Assembly (NCBI GenBank): GCA_038093975.1
Contig: JBBPTG010000081.1
Coordinates: 54,411-118,410, forward strand
Length of the DNA: 64,000 bases
Source: Chalciporus piperatus
Lineage: Eukaryota > Basidiomycota > Agaricomycetes > Boletales > Boletaceae
Direction: 5' to 3'
Shown: positions 35,538-45,175 of the stretch, in pieces
How the letters are laid out: each line of letters begins with the position of its first letter
How positions within the stretch are numbered: position 1 is the stretch's first letter
Program-made: the position numbers and the translations under genes
Notes under the pieces: model-generated
What the model was told of the DNA's origin: nothing
The model's database searches: none
Seen by the model: only the letters and a program-made list of their open reading frames with translations

Positions 35538-37436
35538 ATGGCAAGCCCTTACAGATCCACCGTGAATGACCTTATCGCGGGCAGCTTCGGAGGTGCTGCA
35601 CAGGTCCTGGTCGGCCAACCACTGGACACTGTCAAGACCCGAGCACAAACTGCACCGAGTGCGTTCTCGTGTCTAAATTTCTCTATGATTCTGCATGTTC
35701 TAATCCTATTGACCTCGTTTTTTCTCGAACCGCGTTCACAGAGGGAATGTTTGTGAGTCGTGTTTCATGGCGTCTGCAGCAACCGAGACTTGATGCATGA
35801 GTTTCTCGACGATTTCGGATGATAGAAAGGGCCAATGGATATCATTGCACAAACGGTTAGGAAGGAGGGCTTCTTCGCGTTGTATAAAGGTAACAGTGCC
35901 TTCATCTTTGCTCCACATCTAAGCTAACACCCACTCATATCTTCGTGATCTACGCTGTCTTCTCCACCCCCTCACTGCCCATGTACCGATCAGGCATGGC
36001 TAGTCCTCTTCTCGGTATTGCTGGGGTAAATTCCCTGCTATTCGCTGCCTATGCAACCTCCAAGCGGATCATCTCCCCATTCCCTGATTTGAGTATCCAA
36101 CAAATTGCCCTTGCGGGTGGTATGGCTGGCGCCTTAAATGCTGTGCTCGCTAGCCCAGGTGAGTTCAGTTGTATATTGCTTTCCAACGAACCAACTTCTC
36201 ATTCCTATCCACACCTTCGGACCCATAGTCGAAATGTTCAAAGTGAGGATGCAGGGACAATACGGCTCTGCCAGCGATAAACGGCTACGGGATATAGTGA
36301 GAGATATGTGGAAAGAATCCGGGTTTACCAGGGGAATCATGAGAGGTTATTGGGTGAATATTCTATCTGAATAAGGAATGGCGTTGCCTGTGGCTATTCG
36401 GACATTGTGCGTCCAAGTGCAGCCAATGTCATTCCTACGTGCCCGTGCTCTCAATACCTTTTCGCTGATCTTCATCCTTCTACAGGTCACTGTTGCAAGA
36501 GAAATCCCGGCCTATGCAGGGTAAGGTCCCAATTATTTAACTCTGCAGTCTGGCATTTTACTCCGCTCCCTGCTAGATTCTATGCAGGTAAGCACTTCTT
36601 CACATTACCCTGGTTGGCTCCGCTTATCGATGTGTATTCACTCCCTATCCTATTGTTTTCCATGATATTCCAGCGTTCGAGTTCTCAAAACGACAATTCC
36701 AAACGATATACGGTCAACAGGTCCCCGTGTGGGCACTTCTTGCGAGTGGCTCTACAGGAGGAGTTCGTGGCGCTTCTTAATCTACCTGCATGCTGAACGA
36801 CATACCGGATCGCTGGTTTGCGTTGACAGATCGCGTACTGGCTTTCATGCTATCCCCTGGGTGTGTCCCTTTTCCTTCATCCGGCATGGTTGTTTTCTTA
36901 CATACTTTCCGTTCATATCTTTAGATGTCATAAAGTCTCGCATCCAACTCCGTCCCGAGCCCCCAACAGCACGTCCATGGACTTACATCAACGCGGAGTT
37001 GAGAGCGGTTGTCGCTGAGGGTGGACTGTAAGTCCTCGTTCATCCTATTTTCTTATTCGTTTTGTTTGGCGTGGAATTGGTATGCTAACCTGGCTTTTTC
37101 ACTTTACAGAAAGGGACTTTACAGGGGGTTGACCCCGTCGTGTGAGGATTGGAGTATTCTCCTCCCATTTATTGACTTCACGGGAGTTTGACACCTTCAC
37201 AGTACTACGAAGGTGAGAAACCTGCAATCCTCCCTTGTCTGAGAATGCTCACTTCGAGTGTCGTCTTAGTATACCTGCTGCTGGTAGCACTTTCGCGGCT
37301 TATGAATTGACACGCGGTAAGTTTCCTTCTTCCATGGGCTGGTTACATGAATGAGATAGATTAACGACCCTTGCCTACGTCGGTCGTCGATTCGATTCGA
37401 TTCGTAGACTTCTTGAGGGATTCAACAGGCGCCTAG
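35538..37436 (+). CDS. Mitochondrial solute carrier (SLC25 family) with three microexons
   Basis: This is an inner mitochondrial membrane carrier. The three family signatures are present: GQPLDTVKTRAQ (repeat 1), SPVEMFKVRMQ (repeat 2, across an intron) and YPLDVIKSRIQ (repeat 3), each followed by the expected G-rich helix. The last part reads KGLYRGLTPSLLRSIPAAGS and FAAYELTRD, ending at TAG 37434-37436. The gene looks broken until three microexons are recognised: AGGGAATGTTT at 35742-35752, ATTCTATGCAG at 36577-36587 and TACTACGAAG at 37203-37212. With them every junction is GT-AG and in frame. About ten introns are needed. The substrate cannot be told; the sequence resembles the Ymc/carnitine-acylcarnitine branch. 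It lies inside the inverted duplication but is a normal single-copy-looking gene. Confidence 0.85.
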
Positions 37437-38129
37437 ATCATTATGGTCGGGTTTGAGTAGGGACGATATATAGTGCGAGGAATTAGGGTGAGTGTCACTT
37501 GCTCGTACCTACACTGTTGGTGGGTCTGCATGCTGAACAAGCCTGAGGGCTCGGTCAGGTCGTGTAGCATGTTAGATGAATGCGTCTGTAGTTGAGATTT
37601 CATTGGGAATGGAGCTCGAGTCTCTGCAGGAAGGTCAAAGCTTCGCAGGTATCCTATGCGCCTTATCCCTCAGAACCCGCCTTAGAAGCTTCCCACTCTG
37701 AATCTTGGGAATGAGAGCACCCCGCGTGCCAACTTCTTGTGTACAATCTTGTTGTCCTCCACGGCTGAGCCCCCATAATCGACTGCTTGCTAGTTGCACT
37801 GACCCCAGCGACTTCGAAAACGGTCGAACTTGGAATGAGTATGTCATATGGGAGGGAGCTAACAATAGCAAATAATTGCAGGCGAGGCGTGGGCGAAGAT
37901 CCAAGGTGCTAAAATCTGTTATCCATCAGTGGGCGACGGGCGTTGCCAAAGTGACAGAGATGGATTACCGAGAAGAGCTGTCAAGCCGCGGTATACTACA
38001 CGAGCGTCCAATATGGAATAGTAAAAATCAAGGACGAGCTTGGGCAGCTGAGGTTTCGGTGATGGCCAGGTGCAAATATAATGGTCCCTTAGGTGAAATG
38101 GAGGTTCGTGTATTTTTAACCGTGACCCA

Positions 38130-38640
38130 TTGAGCCTAGTTACAGTCTCCGTTCAGAAGTGCATCTCCAAGGTCACTGTAAAAGCGTCGAGATTCACGGT
38201 CATGATAGAAGAAGGGGGCTCTAGATATACCAAAATCAATGATGTCTGCTAAAGAAAAAAAACAGTGGAACCCACATAAATGCCCCGTGGAGAACTGGGG
38301 ATTTGGTAGAGACTCGAACATCCTGGTACAGAGATTGCCTACTTGTCCCCGTCCAGGGACTCGAACAAACCAGATGCTCAACGCCAAAAACGGTCACCCG
38401 TTCACTCCCACGTGGTTCTTGCGTGGCTACCAGCGGTACAGCGACAGAACAGGGAGACTGCCATGTGCCGCCGGGCCTAGATCATGTAGGGCATGCTGAG
38501 ATACCTATGCAGGTCAGCCGGGACGAGGAAATGGTGAAAACAAGGATGGACAGTGGGCGCTTGACGAGATATTTCAGTCAGCCTCGTGTTAGACTCGTGG
38601 ATGGCAGGCGGGGCATCTCACCCTGTGTGGAGAACTCGTC
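38130..38640 (+). pseudogene. Relic region upstream of the arm B WD40 gene
   Basis: This is the counterpart of 27100-27680 in arm A. Only short pieces match across arms (for example ENWGFGRDSN), and no long frame is kept. Confidence 0.35.
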
Positions 38641-38685
38641 TCGGAACTCTCTTCCCCATCCATTCCCCATCTACCAGGTCTTGCC

Positions 38686-41259
38686 ATGTCAAATGAACTG
38701 TACGAATCTCTCCAACGAGATGATCGGCCTCTTCGCACACTGTCTGGGCACACAGACACTATCTGGACGATGGCGTACCTCCCTGGTGGCCAACGACTGG
38801 TGACCGGTTCCAGTGATAAGACGATTCGAATATGGACGGTAGGAGATGGCAGGCAACAAGGGAAACCAATGGTTCACGCTGCATATGTCTATCGTCTTGC
38901 TGTGACGAGCGATGGGAGAAGGATAATTAGCGCGGATGTTGAGGGGAACATTACAGTGTGGGATCTGGCAACGCAGGAACTCATCGAACATTGGAAACAT
39001 GCAGAGACGTACCCCAAAATTGCAATTTCCGCAGATGATCGACTCCTCGCGTATGGCAACGGGACCATCATCATTCGGCAGATGAACAGTCGACGAACCA
39101 AATACAAGATCCAGACTCCCAGTGGTGTAGTTGCACTCTGTTTTTCCTGTGATGGATGCAAACTCGCGATTGGGCACGGAGATTACATCTTCATCTACGA
39201 CGTCGGGAGTGGGCGACAAATCCTTACGCTCAAGGGACACAAGGATTTTGTCAACTCTCTGCAATGGTCGCCGCGTGATGGTGCCAAACTCTACTCTGGG
39301 TCATGGGATACAACGGTTCGCTGTTGGAACACAGAAACGGGGAACAAATTGGACAACCATGGGCAGGTCACACCAGCTGGATTCGGTCGCTTTCTCCTTC
39401 ACAAGATGGCACAACACTAGCAAGTGGGTCCGACGATCGGACTGTGCGTTTCTGGGATGCATCTGGTTATCCCATCGGACACCCTCTCCAACACGAAAAT
39501 AAAGTGTTGGCAGTCTGCATCTCTCCATCAAACGACGTCGTGGCAGCTGCAGGTGGATGCGGAAAGATCTCGATTTGGCGCGTTCCATGGCGGAGCGACC
39601 AGGTATTTCATCCACTAGCTGTCCTCCAGCATCCACCGACCCTTATCCACAGTCGAGCGAACCTACGCCTTCACCAATACCACCCGTATCACCCGACATT
39701 ACCACTACTACCACCCCCTACCCAACCACGCATACGCTAGAACAGAGAAACCCACCCAGTCCTGAGAACGTTCCAGAGCCGTATTCACTTGAGGTAACAG
39801 CTCGCCTACCACCTCACAAAGTCGTGTTCATTAGTCACTAGGGATCTTACCCTTCACAGCCAGCCGATAGCGTCCGTGGCCTCCCATTCAACCTCCCATC
39901 AACGACACCTCCAGTCGCTCCACCACCAGCAGGATCGATCCTGTCGCATGCCTCGACGTCCCAGAAAGATTCAAGCAACCGTTCCCTCACGGCGCCACTC
40001 GATCTCACCCAATTTATCATCAAACTTGAGGACCAATACCCGGAAGGAGGCGCCTTTGGTGATGTATATAGATGTCACTACAATAGCCCTACGGGCACCA
40101 CCGAGGTTGGAACAGTGTTTAGATTCCTGACCGCTCATTACTTACACACCTTCTTTCAATTCCTTCAGGTAGCCGTCAAGTCGTTCAGGTTCAGGTTCAC
40201 GTTGGCCAAAGGGGACAATGCTTCTCATTCCGTCAAGGTAATCTGATATGCTCGTGTTATCGAGGCGCAGATGTTTGCTGATTCTTAACGTATACTTAGA
40301 TGGTTCGTCGAGAAATTGGGATATGGAGGAGATTGGATCATCCCAACATTGTTCCATTCCTGGGCACTGCGACCGGGTTCGGAATGCAAGGTTCACTAGC
40401 ACTGGTCTCTGCGTGGATGCCGAATGGGAATCTTCACAGGTTCCTCGAAAATCATGGGGAACATCTCCATGTCGCCCACCAACTCCAGTTTGTATGTTGC
40501 CCTTGTGTCCGCTTATCGGTCCACTCACCCGTTCATGGCAGTTGTGGGACATCACCAATGGGCTCGATTACCGTACGTGATTAGCGCCAATTCCTGGGGT
40601 ATTTTTCTGACCACGACACACTTGATAGTGCACTCCTTTCCTGGGAGTCCGATAGTTCACGGGGACCTCAATGGCGTAGGTCAAAGCAGTGCGCCGAATT
40701 CCGGATTTGCTGACTGTTCCGTAGAACAACGTGCTTGTGGATGGCAATTTTATCGCTCGCTTGGTTGATTTTGGCTATTCTACGTTGGTGGGGAACATAC
40801 CTGAAGCGTTGGTGTACCTCCAAAGGTCCACTTCACGACCAGGCGCAATACGATGGAGTGCACCGGAATTGATTCTTGCTGAAGAAGATGAAGCACTCGA
40901 GAGGACCCCCAAGAGCGATATCCACTCTTTCGGATGCCTCACTCTGCAGGTTCGTCGGAGCGCACTGTACATAATCCGTGTACACGCTGATCTCCTCGCA
41001 GGTGCTGTCGGGGAAACAACCATGGTCGGAGGTTCGGGAAGAGGGTGCAATCCCTGTTCGAATGTTCAAGGGACAGAAACCCAAGCGTCCGGAATCGCGG
41101 GCGATGGATGATCATCATTGGGAGTTCATTCAACGTTGCTGGTCCCCTGCCGAGGAGCGGCCAACAGCGAGAATGTTGGCCTCTGTTCTTCAGGAATACT
41201 TGAGCTCTTGCCCGCAATTTCCTTCTCTTCGTGATATGTTTTCGTCATCCTCGTCATAG
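38686..41259 (+). pseudogene. WD40-kinase gene, arm B copy, frameshifted
   Basis: It starts at the ATG 38686 (MSNELYESLQRDDRPLRTLS) and follows arm A through the WD40 repeats. Near 39340 the sequence ACGGGGAACAAATTGG stands where arm A has ACGGGACAACAAATTGG. This one-base loss ends the frame at 39420. The rest of the WD40 part continues in the next frame (HTSWIRSLSPSQDGTTLASG, DRTVRFWDASGYP). The kinase half keeps its motifs (GGAFGDVY, VAVKSF, LDHPNIVPFLGTATGF, LVDFGYS, WSAPEL, DIHSFGCL, WSPAEERPTA) and ends at 41259. It is therefore most likely a recently broken duplicate. A short WD40 protein or a separate kinase transcript could still be made. Confidence 0.75.
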
Positions 41260-41389
41260 AGGCTGCAGCACTCATAGCTTTTGTACCTTTGATTGTGTGC
41301 TTGTTTTGATATTCCTGCTGTTTTCACGAATTCCGTGAAATGTATACTATTCACCAGTATTTGCTACTGACTGACACTCCTTCCAACTA

Positions 41390-41610
41390 GTCTCTGCAGG
41401 GGTCGCGTGTTGTTACCAAACTCTACTCTGCCTCGCACGATAGAACAATTCGTTGTTGGAATCCACCGGAAACACGAGAACAAATCGGGCAACCATCGAC
41501 AGGATTCGCTCATTGTGGCGAGTTCCTTGCAGTAACCACGTTGAGAATAAGGTATATCATCGAGGGGCTATTGGTGAACCCATCTTCACAGTTGATTGAA
41601 GCTGCTCGTG
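41390..41610 (+). pseudogene. WD40 remnant 3' of the arm B gene
   Basis: This is the counterpart of 24100-24450. The only recognisable piece is LYSASHDRTIR-type sequence split by frame changes. It marks the outer end of the arm. Confidence 0.45.
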
Positions 41611-41866
41611 CACTAGACCTGCGATACACAACTGCAAATGCTCGGTCATCCCTCCAAGCAGGTGTTACGAACGCTCAGTTCCTTATCCTAGTCTTTCCTA
41701 CACTTACTACGTTTCTCTTTCACTTTTGGACTTAGTCGCTTTCTCTCCCTTTTCTGTTATCTTATCTTATCAAGATCACATCACGTGACCTGCTGACATC
41801 AGCTAGGTCTAGCCTTTCGCTTACGTAACGTGGCTGTGCGTGGCTGTGTACTTTCCCCACTGTCCA

Positions 41867-41998
41867 TGACTCATACCGAGTCACCATGACTCAGACTCTT
41901 ATTGACTCATTATGACTCACCGTGACTCATACTGACTCACGCTGACTCATCTCGCTTCCTAGTCATATACGCTATTGGCTGTTACTCGCCATGACTCA
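41867..41998 (+). promoter_or_regulatory. Array of eight TGACTCA (Gcn4/AP-1 type) sites
   Basis: TGACTCA occurs at 41867, 41887, 41903, 41913, 41923, 41933, 41943 and 41992. Five of them are spaced by exactly 10 bp. TGACTCA is the known site for Gcn4/AP-1 bZIP factors. A TATA box (TATATAAA at 42087) follows about 95 bp after the last site, so this looks like an upstream activating region for a transcript starting near 42115. Confidence 0.55.
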
Positions 41999-42008
41999 TA
42001 TCTAGTCA

Positions 42009-42055
42009 TACCTAGTTATATAGTTAAGGTTTACTAGTCATATAGTTAAGGTTTA
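42009..42055 (+). repeat. Two tandem copies of a 20-24-bp repeat (TATAGTTAAGGTTTA)
   Basis: The sequence TAGTTATATAGTTAAGGTTT is followed directly by TAGTCATATAGTTAAGGTTT, between the TGACTCA array and the TATA box. Confidence 0.6.
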
Positions 42056-42086
42056 GCCACAACATGTACAAACACTGTCAATAGTA

Positions 42087-42094
42087 TATAAACC
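42087..42094 (+). promoter_or_regulatory. TATA box
   Basis: TATATAAA stands about 43 bp before the first copy of the 148-bp repeat, which may therefore begin near a transcription start. Confidence 0.45.
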
Positions 42095-42129
42095 CGGGTT
42101 GACAAGCACTGGCTCTCCAGTCTTGTTCT

Positions 42130-42277
42130 CCTGGAGTTTCCTCTTCTTGAACTTCATGGGCCAAGCGCTCCTGCTTGCCTAGTCTGATCCTCAGCTCTAG
42201 TTACTGAGTTGATGTGGTTTCGCTAGGGCATGTTGTCTGATGATAGCGCTAGCTCTTGATTGAGTTGAGTCGTTTCA
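42130..42277 (+). repeat. 148-bp direct repeat, copy 1
   Basis: It starts CCTGGAGTTTCC and ends GAGTCGTTTCA. It is nearly identical to copy 2 at 43557, with a few changes (for example GTTTCGCTAGG against GTTCCACTAGG). Possibly the transcribed R-U5-like part of a decayed non-coding retroelement. Confidence 0.7.
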
Positions 42278-43556
42278 TTAGAACAAGACTATTAAACATT
42301 CACCTTGCCTCAGTGTCTCGTCACTGCCGCACTCGTTGTACGCCATCTGCACCGTCGTCGCAAGTGGGTACCTGCGCTGCTTGTTCGCGCCTCGCCATCG
42401 TTGCTGCTAGTCAGCTCACTATCGTATGCCACTTCATCGTCGTCGCAAGTGGGTACCAGCACAATCGAGAAATGTGCTTCGTTGTTGCTGAAGATAACTA
42501 GGTCAGCAAATATATCGTTGTCCGCGTTGAGTCTGCCAGTCAGCTCACCATCGTCCTCATCGCTGAAGATAACTCGGTCAGCAAAATCCAACGTCACCGT
42601 CGTTGTCGTCGTGGAGCTTGCAAGTCAGCTCATCATTGTCAACATCGTTGAGCCTGCCAGTCAGCTCATCACCATCGTTCGCGTACACGCTCATCGAGAT
42701 CGAGCTCATCGTTGCTGCTATCGCAACAGTACGTCATCACCGTGTAACAACCTTAGCAGAGTGCTTACCTCTGTCATCCATTGCGCTGTTGTCGCGCTCA
42801 CCATCCTTCTCACTGTCGAGGCTGCCAGCCAGCTCATATCGACATCACTGTTGCTGTGTTCGCAACACGTCGTCATCGTCGCCACATACTCAGACCTACC
42901 TAGCTTTGGTCGTGAGCTAAAGAGTCACTACCGAGTGTTGATGACTGCGTCATGACACTTGGATAAACTTAATCACACTGCCCGGACTCTAGGGCTAAAG
43001 AGTTGGTCGTTTGACCGTTGGCGTACGTGACACGCTCGGAGAAAGCAACTCTGTTCCCACTGCTGCACATACGGCTGTCCACCGTTCTAAACGGGATAAT
43101 GTTGCTGTTCCCCATAGTGCACAAGGGGCTCTTTGATCATTGGAGATCGCTTGGGTATTACCAATAGCCTTTGCGTGTACACATGATCCAGGTTCACGTG
43201 ATCACCTGTTGACGTCACGAATTCGCCTTCTGGCTTTTCACTTCTCATGGGTCAGCATTTAGTGCCCAGTTTCTGTTACCCATTCGTCGTCGTCATCACC
43301 CCACATCCCTATCCGCGTACATCGTCGTCGCTGTCTCGCGACTCTGCTAGAGTGTCTACCTCTACCGTGTACATTGTCGCCGTTGCTCTGCAACTATTCC
43401 CTGGCAACTAGAGTGTCTACCTCTGTTGCGCATTCCGCCGCCGTCACCCGCGAAGCCTGAAAGATAGCTTCATGATCTGTTGAACCTCACTTGGTCTTCT
43501 ATACCGGTTTGGACAATCAACACGCAGTACTCTAGCAGTACTTAGAAGATCAATAC

Positions 43557-43704
43557 CCTGGAGTTTCCTCTTCTTGAACTTCATGGGCCAAGCGCTCCTG
43601 CTTGCCTAGTCTGATCCTCAGCTCTAGTTACTGAGTTGATGTGGTTCCACTAGGGCATGTTGTCTGATGATAGCGCTAGCTCTTGATTGAGTTGAGTCGT
43701 TTCA
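43557..43704 (+). repeat. 148-bp direct repeat, copy 2
   Basis: The copy has the same length and ends as copy 1 at 42130, 1427 bp downstream. The TGACTCA array and TATA box that precede copy 1 are absent here. Confidence 0.7.
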
Positions 43705-44757
43705 GCAGGCACCAACAAGTTCGATCGCATATTCTCAAAAATACCTCACGAAGAATAGACGATGATCGTCAGACCTTCGCCGCCGCTGCCGGATCACTAG
43801 CATCACGAAAGCGAATGGAAATTCTGATCCTGACTTCGTCACCGGCGCACAGGAAACTGCCATGATTGATGATTAGCTAGCGATCATCGTACTGCACGCT
43901 GCACAGTTCGTCGGTTCAAATTAGTTTCAAGTTTGAAATCTCGGTTAGAAATGTTACATACGCTTCTGGATTAGCTCAAAGTAAAGGATGGCGTACGTAT
44001 GACACGCTCTCCGTCGACGGCTTGCCTCATTCCTGACGCACACGAGGACAGTTGTCGTGATTCACGGCCATGGATATTGCCACAATGCTACAGCGAGTAA
44101 GAAGTATGATGATCCGCACTGACTACTATAACAAGGCCCTCCGGGCATCCCTGTCCCCGACGGCTGTTTCCGATAGCTGGCACCACTGGCAGCCTGCTTG
44201 AGTATCCGTCAAATGACAGTGTATTTCTGAGCCTCTCTATATACTACAAATACCATCGTAGTTTATTATGTTCACAGTCATAACAATGCAGGCACCTTAC
44301 TCGCCCTGTGTTCCAAGATCTCTGCCAAACTCAACACTTCCTCACTGCAATTGACCTTGAACGACCATGATCGTATAAATCTGTTGTGTAGCTTGTTGGA
44401 GGAAAGTCGGAGGAAAGTCGAAGATATGAGGGGAGCACCAATCTGACCAATCAGAAGCGAGTGACCTATAAATACAACTCCGCTCGGGCGTGTGGCTGCG
44501 TGTGTGGCTGTGCCCGAGGGTCGAAAAGTTGGAATGACGAAAAGGGGGAAGGAATGATGCTAAGGAAATATATTATATTCTCACAGGTGGTAGCTAGGGA
44601 CAATAAGACATGACAATCACGATCAAAGGTACCATGAAAACGGTAGGAAGAACAGACTCAGATGTGCGCATTGCGCAAGAATGAGTAGGCGCTGGGACCC
44701 GCAGATTACATTTGCGGCAGCAGTGGATGAGGGGAGTTGGGGACGAGATCATGAGAC

Positions 44758-45097
44758 AAGCTCGCATGCAAACCCGAACGGGAATGTGTTGTCACATTCC
44801 CATTTCTGTTTGCATACGAGCGTGATTCCAACTTGGAGTTGAATGGCAAGAGATGAACACGAACACGAATGCAACACTCGCGCGTTGCGTTCGTGTTCGT
44901 GTTCGCGTGTTCATTTTGGAGATGGAGTTGGTAGCGAACGAACACATCCGTCATCGTCAGACATGAACACAAACACAAACACATGTTCATTGCGTTTGTG
45001 TTCATGATCGTGTATCTGTAGCACATGTGAGTGGGTGAGGAGGACATGAACATGAACGCAACGCTCGCACGTTGCGTTCGTGTTCGTGTGCGAGTGT
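44758..45097. repeat. Cluster of four consecutive hairpins
   Basis: Four adjacent inverted repeats are seen: 44758-44822 (GGGAATGTG ttgt CACATTCCC core), 44850-44914 (AACACGAATGCAAC against GTTGCGTTCGTGTT), 44960-45008 (CATGAACACAAAC against GTTTGTGTTCATG) and 45045-45097 (AACGCAAC against GTTGCGTT). Three of them share the GAACACGAAC/GTTCGTGTTC wording. Confidence 0.7.
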
Positions 45098-45175
45098 GGT
45101 CATCGTCGTCAAGGTTGGTTCGTTGGTGGTATGTACAGGTATTGAAAGTCGAGGAAAGTCGAAGATATGAGCGGC

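Larger units (their letters stand above)
37636..41610 (+). repeat. Arm B of the large inverted duplication
   Basis: This is the inverted counterpart of 24060-28355. It carries the same order: inner unique tail, relic, WD40 part, kinase part, WD40 remnant. It is slightly shorter through small deletions. Similarity fades just after 41600. Confidence 0.85.
41611..45175. other. 3.5-kb gene-poor region
   Basis: No supported protein gene was found. It contains the TGACTCA array, a TATA box, two 148-bp direct repeats, tandem GTCAGCTCACCATCGTC-like blocks (42400-42850), and the hairpin cluster, each listed separately. The long frame at 42305-42955 follows these simple repeats and is not supported. 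Confidence 0.5.

Noticed and set aside
36407..37191. Apparent stop codons and frame breaks in the mitochondrial carrier
   Set aside because: Microexons and GT-AG introns restore the conserved family residues throughout, so I do not call it a pseudogene.
42305..42955. Frame of 216 codons, Ser/Leu-rich
   Set aside because: It follows tandem GTCAGCTCA-like repeats, and overlapping frames of the same kind exist on the other frames; no motif or splice support.
44706..45053. Minus-strand frame rich in Asn/Thr/Cys
   Set aside because: It is read from the hairpin cluster and reflects the repeated AACACGAAC wording only.
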